Shown here piece by piece: positions 23,096 to 34,492 of a DNA stretch of 64,000 nt; position 1 is the first letter of the stretch; each line of letters begins with the position of its first letter. Under the pieces are notes generated by a model, which worked only from the letters and a program-made list of their open reading frames with translations, was not told the DNA's origin and did not search any database. The stretch comes from Stachybotrys elegans (taxonomy: Eukaryota > Ascomycota > Sordariomycetes > Hypocreales > Stachybotryaceae), in contig JAGPNK010000001.1 in NCBI GenBank assembly GCA_020746835.1, forward strand, positions 558,001 through 622,000, written 5' to 3'. The position numbers were made by a program, and so were the translations under genes.

Positions 23096-24682
23096 ATGGA
23101 GCGCCGAAGCATCTCCTCGTCGCCTTACTACAATGGCAACCAGCACCTACATCCCCAGGCTGCTCCCGGAGCCGTGACTGGGAATGGCTCCCTGCCACCA
23201 CCTACCTCTTATGGCGAATACAAGCGTAACAAGCACCTTGATCAGCCCTTTATCTCTTCGGCAGGTGTTAGAGTCAAGCCGACGGGCGAGAGTGGTCGTC
23301 GAGGGTTCCATCCTATTCACTTTCTCAAAATCTCGTTCCGCTCCGCCAGCAGAGCAAGTCTCCTGTGCAACCTCTTCTGGCCCCTCGTCCCAGCGGCCCT
23401 GGCTGTGCGATGTAAGTGTCTTCTATCATTAAAAACATCGGCAGCTCTAGAAGGGGCCAGTTGAGTCTCATGCTGATGCGAATAGACTCGCTGCCGGAGC
23501 GCCACACACTCATCTTCATTCTCTCGTACATCGCCATGGTTCCGCCTGCCAACCTCATTGGCTTTGCCGGCCAGGAACTCACCCGCAAGTTACCCCATGT
23601 TGCGGGAGTCCTCACCGAGATCACGTTGGTCACCCTCACTCCGTCCTACACTGAGACGGCCAGCCCGTCAGTCAGTCCACTAACAAGTGCACTCCGATTA
23701 GGTGCGGATCCATCGTCGAAATCATCTTGTTCATGGTGCTGCTCTCCCTCGACCAAATCTACGTCATCAAGGCCGCCATCCTGGGTTCCATTCTTGCGAC
23801 CATGGTTCTCTGTTTGGGCTTTGTCTTCTTTGTTGGTGGTATGCACCGACAAGAGCAAACATTCAGCCATGCAGTCAGCGAGGCTGGTAGCGGCCTGCTT
23901 CTTACGGCGTACGCCCTCCCTATGTTGCCATCCAAGTCATATTTTCCACTGCTGACCATTACCCCAGGGGCGTTGTGCTGGCTGTTCCCACAGCCTTCGC
24001 CCATGGTCTACCAGAAGGAGGTCTTGAGGCGGAGGACATTAGCCGGTCGACTCTAGACATCTCCCGCATCATCTCCATTATCCTCATAGTGGCCTATCTC
24101 GTCTTCATCTTCTTCCAAACACGAACTCACCACGGCATCTACGACGCCATCTTTGAGGCCGACGAGGCCCGCGACCGGGACCACACCAAGGATGCCAAGA
24201 AGGCGAAGCTTACCTTGACAGAGTGCATCATTGCCCTGGTAGTCGGAATCGCCCTCGTCACAATCATAAGCATAACCCTCGTCCTCCAGATCGAGCACAT
24301 TATCGAGTATTCCAGCATCTCGGATCCTTTCATGGGCCTCATCCTCGTGCCGCTGGTGGAGAAGTTTGCCGAACACCTCACTGCCATCGACGAAGCGTTC
24401 GATAACCAGATGAACTTTGCGCTGTCCGCGGTTCTCGGCTCCACCCTCCAGACTGCTCTGTTCAACGCACCCTTGACCGTTATTGTCGGTTGGGGTCTTG
24501 GGAAGGCAATGGATCTAAACTTTGACATTTTCAATCTCATCATGCTCATCCTGGCCATCTTGACAGTTGGGCGATTCTTGCAGGACCAAAAGAGCAACTA
24601 CCTGGAGGGCGTGCTGCTGATCTTCCTATACATGGCTATTGCGGTTGCAGCCTTCTACTTCCCCAACCCTGTGGATCATTAG
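23096..24682 (+). CDS. CAX-type cation/proton exchanger, divergent Vcx1-like
   Basis: Four exons (23096-23411, 23486-23624, 23702-23908, 23968-24682) give 458 aa. About 90 cytosolic residues precede around ten hydrophobic segments in two inverted repeats, as in vacuolar Ca2+/H+ exchangers. Repeat 1 has ELTRKLPHVAGVLTEITCGS followed by IVEIILFMVLL (about residues 140-165). Repeat 2 has LVEKFAEHLTAIDEAFDNQM followed by NFALSAVLGSTLQTALFNAP (about 350-390). The usual selectivity motifs are GN-x-x-E and GNAAEH; here the Asn of the first is Ser and the second reads EKFAEH, though both Glu residues remain. So this is a CAX family member whose ion preference is uncertain. A charged loop (EADEARDRDHTKDAKKAK) separates the repeats. 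The second intron uses an uncommon GTTGGT donor, chosen because it restores TEIT-CGS. Confidence 0.87.
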
Positions 24683-25442
24683 TTTGACGGCTCTGTGTGC
24701 AAGCAGGACCATGACGTTGGTGCGAATAATCGGCAACTTGGAAATGAGTTTTTGCACAAGAAAGACATCAGGATGATGAGCCCATAACCTACATGTAGTT
24801 TGACGGCTGCACCTGGAATGGAATATTGGACGTGAGCCGGCGGATTCCCCCCAGACTGCTAACAATGAAGCGAGAACATTTGATTATGGTAGATGACTGA
24901 ATGAATAATACATGTCTTGTAACGAATAACATCTGATGTTTGTTGCTTCTGGGACTTCCATGGTTCTTGATTTGTTGCCAACTATCATCATGGGGATGGA
25001 TGATGGATGGTATCAGGCGCCACTTGCAGGGTTTTGGTTGGTACCGAGTTTTAGGGCGCGCGTGGCCAGATGCCCCCCACTAACTGGTTATCATTGAGGC
25101 GCCTGGCACCTACATAGGTACCTGAGAATAGAGGGGCATCCACCCTCCGACTCACACCCACATCCACAGTACCTACCTTGATGCTGTTTTCCATGTCCAG
25201 CTGGAAACCTTTGATAGAGCCCGACGCCAAGCTTCGTGCCAGTCACTGACTTGACCTCTTGCGCCGATTCTGACCTCGTTTGTCCTTCGCCCTGCTGCCT
25301 CGGACGCACCGATGCCGGCTCATCTGGCCCGACTACAATACCATTTCCAAGGGCGGTATATCCCTTAGCAACTGCGCGCCCGAATGTAGCGCCCTCTCTA
25401 GCTCTGTCAACCACAATTCTACACTTTGGCCGCGATCCGAAC
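24683..25442. other. Intergenic region before UPF2
   Basis: 760 bp. A TAGGTA-type motif lies near 25110-25125 (ACCTACATAGGTACCTG). No gene recognised; short frames are not protein-like. Confidence 0.5.
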
Positions 25443-28400
25443 ATGGATCGCGCGAGGAAGCGTACGTCGTCTCGCGCCTCTGCTGTCTCGGCTTGCCGAG
25501 GCATGGCCAGCAACTTCTACTAACGCCATTTCGACAGGCGAGCTGCGCGCACTCAACGAACGGGTCTGGGATGGAGAGAAAGGTTGGTATATCTCAGCTT
25601 CTGAGCACCCCGCTACCCTCTCTGTCTCTCTCCATGCTGTGCCGAACGCTGACCTTGCACCATAGACCTCTTCCAAGTCAGTCCTTCGCTCGATTCCTCC
25701 CTCAAGAAAAACACTGCCTTCATCAAACGACTCCGAACTGCCATCACGGCCCCGACGCTCTCGACTTTCCTGCAAGAAATTCGCACTCTGAGCCTGCACA
25801 AGTATCTTTCCGAGATCATCTCTGCCTGCTATGAGGGCCTCTGCCGACTCAAAACACCCGGCGAGATCGAGGCGAGCGTGGAGATTGTCAGCGCTCTGCA
25901 CCAGCGTTTCGGCACAGCCGAGTTCACCGAACACCTTGCATGGCTCCTCGGCAAGGGCATGGCAACGCCCGATAAGGGGATCCTCAAGACATTGACACCC
26001 GAGGCACGCGAGAAGGAAGAAAAGGACCGGATTACTCGCCAACGAGCCCTGCTCCGTGTCGTCACTGAACTTTGGCTTGTTGGGGTGCTGCGAACTCTCG
26101 ATGACGCCACGAGGCCGGATGATGCCACAAAGGGTGCCGCTGGCAAATCTGCGGAGCTGAAGCCTCGAAACCCGAACAAACAGAACGCTGGCGCCGAACC
26201 CTTTCCTCTGGAAGTTCTGAAAGATTTGTTGGGCCATGATCGAGAGCATGCGAACCTCCCACTCTTAGTCATCTTTGTCAAAGCCTTTAGCTGGGATATC
26301 TTGGGCGTCAAACCAGCTGGTGCGGATGGCCGTAAGACGGTCGAGGAGGACGGCGCTGCGACTGCGCCGGACAATGCTGAAGCCGAGGATGGCCCTTCAA
26401 CCGACCAGCCTATCACGCCGCCAGAGATGAGGGAGCGTTTCCGCAGCATTCTCAAGAGCTATTTTGATGATGTCACGGCTCACATTCTACGTGATCAGAA
26501 GTCGATTCAATCTCAGGCACGACGGAATGCGGAGGCCTATGTCAAGTCTGGAGAAGTATTCGAGGATCGTCAAGCCAACTACGAGAAGCATGTCAAGGCA
26601 CAGGATCGACTGGTTTCGAACGCCCAGGTCATTGCAGATGCCATTGGCGCTGAGATGCCGGATCTGAAGGAGTCTGATGCATCCATGGGAGCAACCAGCA
26701 ATTCCATCGGATTGGTCAAGACTGGTGACTATCTACGATCCATCGGTGATGGCGCGGGTATCTGGGAAGACGAGGACGAGCGTCGCTTTTACGAGAATCT
26801 CGTCGATCTCAAAGGCAAAGTTCCGGCCATCTTGCTCGAGGATGGCAAGAAGAAAAAGCCAGACGGTGACGAGCCAGTCGGCAAAAAGGTTGAGCCAGCC
26901 GAGACGGCAGATCCGACACCTCAGCCCGACCTTGCAGAGGATCAATCAACAGCCATTGCCAATAAGACCATAGGAGCTCAAGTGGACGCTCTGCTAGCCC
27001 GGCTGCCAGAGCTTACTACCAAGGACGCCATTGACCAGGCTGCTATCGATTTCTGCTTCCTCAATTCCAAGGCTTCACGAAATCGCTTGATCAAGGCTCT
27101 GACAGAGGTGCCCAAAGGCCGAAGCGACCTACTCCCGTCATGGGCTCGCTTGGTGGCCACACTAGGCAGGTATATGCCTGATGTTCCCAAGGGGCTCGTT
27201 GACTACCTGGACGCCGAGTTCCGCAGCCTACAGAGACGCAAAGAAAAGGACTTCTTGGGCCAAGTCCGCCTCAGCAACATCCGTTACCTGGCCGAGCTCA
27301 CAAAGTTTGGCATCGTCCCTGAGCATGTTGTCTTCCACTGCCTCAAGGTCAGTCTCGACGACTTCTCACGGATGAATATTGAGATTCTGTGCAACCTCAT
27401 CGAAAACTGTGGTCGCTATCTCCTCAAAAACCCAGAAACTGCCCCGCGCATGATGAGTTTCCTCGAGACTCTGCAGCGGAAGAAGTCGAACCAGCACATT
27501 GGACAGCCAGAGAGGATGCTCATAGACAATGCCGTGTACTACGTAGATCCTCCGGAGCGGACGGCCATCCAGCAGAAGGAGCGCACGCCCATGGAGCTCT
27601 TCATCCGCAAGCTCATCTACGTAGACATGACAAAGCGCAACTACAGCAAGATTCTTAAGCAGATTCGGCGGCTTCACTGGGAGGAGCCCGAGGTAGGATA
27701 GTCTGTTCGGTTTAGTCCATGTTGGATTCGCTAACAGCGGCTACAGGTTGTGGCAATCATGGAAAAGGTGTTTTCCAAGCCTGGCAAGGTCAAGTACGGC
27801 AATGTCCATCTCCTTGGTATTCTCCTCAGTGCCATCTATCGCTACCACCCGGAGTTTGTGGTTCGGGTCATCGACAATGTCATTGAATCCATCACATTTG
27901 GGCTCGAGCAAAACGACTTCCGGTTCTTCCAGCGCCGCGTGGCAGAAGTCAAGTATCTGGGAGAGCTGTACAATTACCGCATGCTCGAACACCCAGTTAT
28001 ATTTGACACCATGTACAAGATCATGACATTCGGATACGGTCAGTCATGCCTTGTCACAATTTCTATCCGATAGTGATCTAACAGTACACAGGAGGGCCAC
28101 CAGTTCCAGGTCGAATCAACCCATTCGATCCACCAGACGACTTCTTCCGAATCCGCCTGGTCGCGACCATGCTTGAGACTTGTGGCATGTTCTTTAACCG
28201 TGGTGCTGCTGGGAAAAAGCTGGATTACTTTCTCTCTTTCTTCCAGGTACGCTTCAAGTGCCCCCCTTGGACTAGCAAATTGGCCCTACCGAGAACGTCT
28301 CATTGCTAACTATTCGGCCAGTACTACATCCATACCAAGCCTTCAATTCCCATGGATATCGAGTTCACCGTGCAGGATATTTTTGCTTTGACCCGGCCCC

Positions 28401-29320
28401 AATGGAAGATTGCTTCCAACCTCGAAGAGGCTACCAAGGCTTTCCAGCTTGCCATCTCGCAAGATCAGAAGAATGCTGGCGCCGACCGGGCCGCAGAAGC
28501 AGACGATGGCACCAGTGATACTTCGTCCGACGACGACAATGTTGACGCTGATGATGCCGACCACGATGGCGATGGCGATGATGAAAGCGTGGCTTCGGAA
28601 GAGGAAGAAGCCGAGGTGAGCCCACCACACTGCAGGTTTATTTCTCAACCACTAACTCTTCTAGGATGGTGAGGATGATTCCAGCAATGAAAGCGAGTTC
28701 AACGATGAGTCGATTGTGGTCACCCGGCAGGAGGAAGCAGTGGACCCCGAGGACGAAGCAGATTTCGAGCGTGAGTACGCCAAGATGATGGCTGAGAGCC
28801 TCGAATCTCGCAAATTCGAGAAGAAGCAGCTCTTCGACGTGCCCCTACCGGTTCGGCCCAAGGCTCGCGAACCCACTGCATCCGAGCCCAACAGTAGCGA
28901 GAGCCCTACACCTGGCAACATGATGGCCTTCTCACTCTTGACTAAGAGGGGCAATCGCCAACAGGTCGGTCTCCTAATGCTGCTTTGTTCGTGAAACGTT
29001 TACTGACAAGAGGACAGACCCGCACTGTTGAGCTGCCGTCTGACTCCAACTTTGCTATCGCCATGAAAAACCAGCAGCAAGCCGAACGAGAAGAGCAGCA
29101 ACGAATCAAAAATCTTGTTCTCAACTACGATCTGCAGCAGAGCGAGGAGCAAGAAGGTAAATAAATGCCCTTGCTTAGTTGCGTTTCATCCCGATGCTGA
29201 CTTGTTGTGCCTACAGGAACTGAGCGTCCAGCCACCTTCTTCCACAATAGAATTGAGAAGCCGGGCAAGGACAAGGGTCAAAGAATACGCAAACTTCAAC
29301 TTAGTGACGTTGATTGGTGA
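25443..29320 (+). CDS. upf2: Nonsense-mediated decay factor UPF2/NMD2
   Basis: Nine exons (25443-25461, 25538-25582, 25666-27692, 27747-28038, 28092-28246, 28322-28615, 28665-28964, 29018-29156, 29217-29320) give 1124 aa. UPF2 bridges UPF1 and UPF3 during cytoplasmic nonsense-mediated mRNA decay. The first 19-nt exon gives MDRARKRELRALNERVWDGE after splicing over a TACTAAC branch site. Helical MIF4G-type repeats follow (KKNTAFIKRLRTAITAP, then AIDQAAIDFCFLNSKASRNR, then YGNVHLLGILLSAIYRYHPE with LGELYNYRML). A long acidic stretch (about residues 840-930) precedes a C-terminal region ending ERPATFFHNRIEKPGKDKGQ and IRKLQLSDVDW, the expected UPF1-binding position. Eight short introns, each closing a codon exactly, support the model. 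Confidence 0.93.
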
Positions 29321-30240
29321 GGCGCATCTCGAGACACCATCTCAGGATGCTCCGAGGTATATGTTGATACATCTAGTCATCATCACTGGGCTTTGCTATT
29401 CGCCTCTCGTTGGAGCAGGCGAGCAGAAGCAGCCATCTCCTAACAACCGAGCCAGACAGCATCAGCGTCGCACACGCCAGATGCCTTCGCCGTTTGGCAC
29501 CAGCCTGGGGACAATTTGCCTGTCTTCAACAACTGCGACTTGCAGACTTGGCCGTACGAGGGCTGTCTTCCAGGGAGTTGCAGTGTGGCCGCACAAGTGG
29601 CAGTTGCTGCCACATGATGGCCTCGCTCCACAAGCGAGCACTGCAGCTACCTCCGCATAGTCGAGAATACCCGAACACCAGCGAGGTGAGATCTGTAGTA
29701 GACTCGTCGGGGTGTCTTCCTCATGCGTCTCGTGTGGGACAATGGCTTTCTAGTGGTCGAGGCAGCCGAAAATCTAGAGTTTTGTTGGAAGTGAAAGGAA
29801 AATATGTCAGATGCAAGCCAAGTCGATCAACATCTGTCGTGTTTCGAACAATAAGTAGCTGCCAGCTTCTACAGCTTAACCAATGCCATATCTTCTTCTA
29901 CTTCGCTGTATCAATCCATAATATGAGGAGATTGGGGGGGGTGGGACAAGTGATGCAACAACATGCTGTCGTTCTCTGTCAAGGTTCTTTTGCCTCTTTC
30001 TTCCCTCCGCCCCGACAAACACCAAACATTTTGGGAGAAAAGGGAGCAGCCATTAAAGCTGACGCCAGAAGAAGCATCATCCCCTGCGTCCAAAATAGAA
30101 TACGGTGCACCTGGGCCATTGATTGTGTGCACGAAAGCCCGAGCTCTCGGGTGCGGAGCGCCACCAGCTGCAGCTATCCGTCAACATATTCCCCCTTTCT
30201 GGAATAACGGGAGACCCGCGGGGCTCCTGCCTTCCTCAAG
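29321..30240. other. Intergenic region before the chitin synthase
   Basis: 920 bp holding the UPF2 3' end and the chitin synthase promoter. A G-rich run sits at about 29934-29945. A long stop-free stretch (29410-30207) has no ATG-led protein-like features and is not called. Confidence 0.45.
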
Positions 30241-32933
30241 ATGCACGATCCCGACATGTTTGCTCCTCCCCGTCATCTCGGCGATCTGGTACCTCCTTCC
30301 GCGCAGCGGTTGCGCAGCGCCCGTGTGGCATACCTAGTAGGCACTGCATCCTTCATCCCTTCTTTTTCCACAGATAAATGAGCGGGTACACCAACCGTGA
30401 AGTTGGCTCGGTGTGGACGTTTTTCTTCTTCCTACGCTTTCACTCTGGACCAGTTCTTGGGGGTTCAACATTGTGCTACACTCGCTCGATGCGCTCGACG
30501 TGGCAAAGACTCGCTCGCCAACCATGGACCGGACCGAATCGTGGCCGACTCGAGACGTAAGTTTTTGAGGTCAAATGATATGCTCTCGAGCACAGAACTC
30601 TTGGATTTCCGGCGGTTTTGTGGGCTGACATGCAGTGTGGCAGATTGTTTATACAGCCATCATTGGTGTCCTGATGCTCATGGCACTCCTAGAGTGGGTG
30701 CTATGGTTGTCAGCCTTTCTCTACTGCCTAGTCAAAGCATACGTCAAGGCAGAGCATTGGTCGATAAGAGTACTATGTATATTCGTGGGCTTCTGTTTCA
30801 TCTTGCTTCGGTGAGTGCTTCTCTGTACTCTAGGAAATACGCCGTATCTTCCTGTCAGCGTCCACAGACTAACATTCGGCAAGCGCAATATTCCTCCCCA
30901 TCATGGTCGTCACTTTGCCTCTTCCTGACCAGTTTACCCAGCATTGGCCCGGCACGGTTGTCAGCTTCTTGCAGTGGTTCGCGTTCTGGAGTTTCGCCAT
31001 ATTGCTCACGGTGCCGTGGCTTTTGTGCGTCTACCAGCTCGTCACCAATCAGCTGGGTCGTACACAGCGCATCAAGCAGGTGCTGGACGAGGTGACAGCG
31101 CCAAAGGTGGTTATTGTCATGCCATGCTACCGCGAGGAGCCCCCGGTACTCATGGCTGCTGTCAACTCGGTGGTGGACTGCGACTATCCGGCTACCTGCA
31201 TCCATGTTTTTCTCTCGTTTGACGGAGACGATACAGATGAGCTATATCTCAGGACCATCGACGCCTTAGGAGTCCCCCTCGGGATGGAAACATTTCCTCA
31301 AAGTATCGACGTTGCGTACAAAGGAGCCCGCGTCACCGTCTCCCGCTTTCCACATGGAGGCAAGCGTAGCTGCCAAAGAGCGACCTTCAAGCTTGTGGAC
31401 AAGGTGTATGAAAAGTACCTCAAGATAAACGACAACCTCTTCATTCTATTCATCGACTCGGACTGCATCTTAGACAAAGTGTGCCTTCAAAACTTTGTGT
31501 ACGATATGGAGCTTAGTCCTGGCAACTCTAGAGACATGTTGGCCATGACTGGCGTCATCACGTCGACCACCCGCAAGCATAGCACGATTACTCTGCTCCA
31601 GGATATGGAGTACATCCACGGCCAGCTGCTGGAACGAACCGTCGAATCAGGTTGCGGAGCCGTCACCTGTCTCCCCGGGGCGCTCACGATGCTGCGCTTC
31701 TCGGCTTTCCGGAGAATGGCCAAATACTACTTTGCCGAGAAGACGGAAGAATGTGAAGACTTGTTCGACTTTGCCAAATGTCACTTGGGGGAGGATCGGT
31801 GGCTGACGCACCTATTCATGATCGGTGCCAAAAAGCGTTATCAGATCCAAATGTGTACTTCAGCGTTCTGCAAGACGGAGGCGGTCCAAACCTTTCGGTC
31901 TCTTGTTAAGCAGAGGCGACGATGGTTCCTTGGATTCATCACCAATGAGGTCTGCATGCTGACAGACTGGCGACTTTGGAAGCGCTACCCCATCCTGATT
32001 GTGGTCCGCTTCATGCAAAACACGATTCGGACCACGGCACTACTCTTCTTCATCACCATGGTAGCACTCATGACGACCTCTAGCAGAGTAGAGGACCTGC
32101 CCGTCGGGTTCATGGCAGTGTCGTTGGGGCTAAACTGGCTTCTGATGCTCTACTTTGGGGCGAAACTCCGGCGATACAAGATCTGGTTGTATCCGGTCAT
32201 GTTTGTCCTGAACCCCTTCTTCAACTGGTATTACATGGTCTACGGGATCTTCACCGCAGGCCAAAGAACGTGGGGAGGACCACGAGCAGACGCGGCGGCA
32301 GCAGACATTCATACCACAGCGCGGGAGGCGGCAGAGCTGGCCAGGCAACGCGGCGACGACCTGAACATTGTGCCTGAGACATTCAAGCCAGCCCATGAGG
32401 CGCGTAAGGAGCTCCACGGCAGCGGTATCCTTGGTGGTGGAGATGGTGCGGTTGGCCGAAGGAGAAGCGTGGTAAGGCCTCCTGATGACGTGGATGGTAG
32501 GTTCTCGGCCAGGAGACGGACAGAAGCGGGACTGTATAAGTATACGGACGAGGCAGAGACAAGCCTCGATACTTGGATAGAGCCATGCCGTCCAACTCCA
32601 CGGTATGATCTTGAAGCAGCCCGAAATTCCTGTCGGAAGGAATCACCCCCAGCCCGTCTGGAGCCAAACGAACAACAGGTGGCGAGGTGGATGGGAGTGG
32701 AAGATCGTCGAAAGTATGACATGGCTCAACAAGCGAGGCTGCCAGGGTTGACTGAAGAGTCGATTGATGGCCAGGCAACGGCAGTAGGAAACGACGCAAA
32801 GCAAGCACCGACAGGAAGGGGTCACATCACCCCCACGGCCACGACAAGGCCAGCTGGGCTCGTGTCAGCCGATGGAAGTGAAGGTTCCCCAGGCCGGGGC
32901 GAATACCCCGGGTCACTTGGGGAGAAGGTGTGA
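30241..32933 (+). CDS. Chitin synthase, division III without myosin motor (class VII type)
   Basis: Plasma-membrane glycosyltransferase family 2 enzyme polymerising UDP-GlcNAc into chitin. Firm exons are about 30383-30556, 30636-30810 and 30884-32933. They encode GRFSSSYAFTLDQFLG, SRLWQIVYTAIIGVLMLMAL, AIFLPIMVVTLPLPDQ, then the catalytic domain: VVIVMPCYREEPPVLMAAVN, LFILFIDSDC (DxD-type), GAVTCLPGALTMLR, LGEDRWLTH (EDR) and KQRRRWFLGF (QRRRW). Membrane segments follow (TTALLFFITMVALM, FMAVSLGLNWLLMLYF), then a polar tail of about 220 residues. The 5' end is unresolved. An ATG at 30241 is in frame with the first firm exon, but a TGA at 30379-30381 intervenes unless an intron with a weak acceptor (30323-30382) removes it. 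That model totals 826 aa. Class naming (VI or VII) differs between authors. Confidence 0.85.
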
Positions 32934-34492
32934 CAAGAAAGACGCAGGTAGCAGTCAACAATTCGGGGCTACACAACTAGGGATATTTCCCGGGCAGGTG
33001 TAAAGTTACAAAAAGGGGCATCATATGGCTGGCTAGCCGGCCGGACGGCGTGCTTGTGCAGTGAAATGGGCGTTTATATAGCGCCTGCGCAGGTTGGTAG
33101 TTGAGATCAGCCGGCACAAGGTAGGTAGACTAGTCGACGGGCATAGATCGTATGACATATATATCAGTATATAGAGAATATAGCCATGGACATGGACGTG
33201 GACGTGGTCAGGATTGTGCTGCGTCATTATGAGAGTAAGATATATCAGTGAGGTGGTCACGGATGGTGGTGGTGATGTTGGCATGGCATAAGACGAGGCT
33301 TGCTAGCCCGATAGTTTTCGAACAAGCCGTTCGTCGATCCAATCAGGTGCTAGAGAGGCGCCGGAGAGTCCTACGGCCATGCATGGCTTCCTACGAAATG
33401 CCATTCTTCGCCCAATCTCCACTGCGCGTGCGCCGAACGGGTACCTGTTACCTTATGGCAACTCGCTGTTCCTGGCAGCGAGTCTTGGCTGCACCAACAA
33501 CCTTAGGTAATGAGTACCTAACGAGCACACCCGCTGGCCTGACTTTCAGCTTCGCTGGCGTTTGGCGATCGGGGCGTAAGGGGGGGGCGTCATCGTGGTG
33601 GTTGGTGGGGGGAGATCTAAGGCGCTCTTGAAGGGTCGAGAAAATTCTCTACTCTTCGATCATGGCGGGGTTCCTATTCTTTTTTTTTTCCCTCGCCCTT
33701 TGTTTGGGTGTTTTGTCGGAAAGGGGGCCCCCCCTGTATAAGAGATGTACCTTTCGGTACCTTTTCTGATATTTATCGTCTATCGGGGGATACTTTGCTT
33801 TCGTAGAGAGAGGCTCGCTGGCGCAAGTACCTCATATAATATTGCTGCAGGTGATTTCTGAAACCTAGTCGTACCTTTTGTTGCCTACCGGTGATGTCGT
33901 GTACCGTCGGCAGCCTTGTTTTGGTAGGTAGACCTAGGCACACCCGCTGGAAAGCGGCCCACTGCCCTCTGGTTTTAGGCGGGCTCACGCTGGTAGGCGC
34001 CATGCTGCCCCTCCATCCCATCCCATTTGATCCCGCCCAGTCCGTCTAACCGTCGACCTGGACCAGTAAAAGGTACCTACAGTCTATCCACACGCTCTCT
34101 CATTTCCTCTTGTCAAGTCTGTTGACACTTTCTCCCTCTCTCTTTCACTCTCTCTTTTTGCTCTCTCTCTCCATACCTCTTCCCACGTTGCCCGTAAGTG
34201 TTGCTCTGCCACTATTTCCGCTTCCTCCTGGTTCCCCTGCCTTCTATTCACACCATATATATCCGCCCATTTCTCCTTTCCTCCCCCGCCTCTGCCCTCC
34301 GGACCCCCCCTCTTCCGCCTGTCTTATCACGAATACGTACAGCGACTCACAGTCTCTTATCAGTAACTGCGAACGATCGTCCGCCACCAACTGCCCCGCA
34401 TCGTCGACTGGTCGGCCATCAACAACAAAAAAAAATTATTACACCCAAAACAAAAATAAAATAAGGGTCAAGACGATTCAAACACAGCTACC
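32934..34492. promoter_or_regulatory. Hsp88 upstream region
   Basis: 1.56 kb between chitin synthase and the Hsp110 gene. It holds a candidate heat-shock element (33630-33657), a TATAAG near 33738, a CT-repeat tract (about 34105-34190), a TATATAT near 34255 and an A-rich leader just before the ATG. No gene recognised. Confidence 0.55.
33630..33657 (+). promoter_or_regulatory. Candidate heat-shock element upstream of Hsp88
   Basis: GAA at 33630, GAA at 33640, TTC at 33645 and TTC at 33655 lie in exact 5-bp register, with GAAAATTC at the centre. This is the layout of a gapped HSF binding site. It is about 840-860 nt before the Hsp88 ATG, so it would act at a distance or reflect a long leader. 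Confidence 0.4.

Noticed and set aside
29410..30207. Long stop-free stretch between UPF2 and chitin synthase
   Set aside because: Does not begin with ATG, has an irregular Ser/Arg/Cys composition and no recognisable domain; overlaps the chitin synthase promoter.
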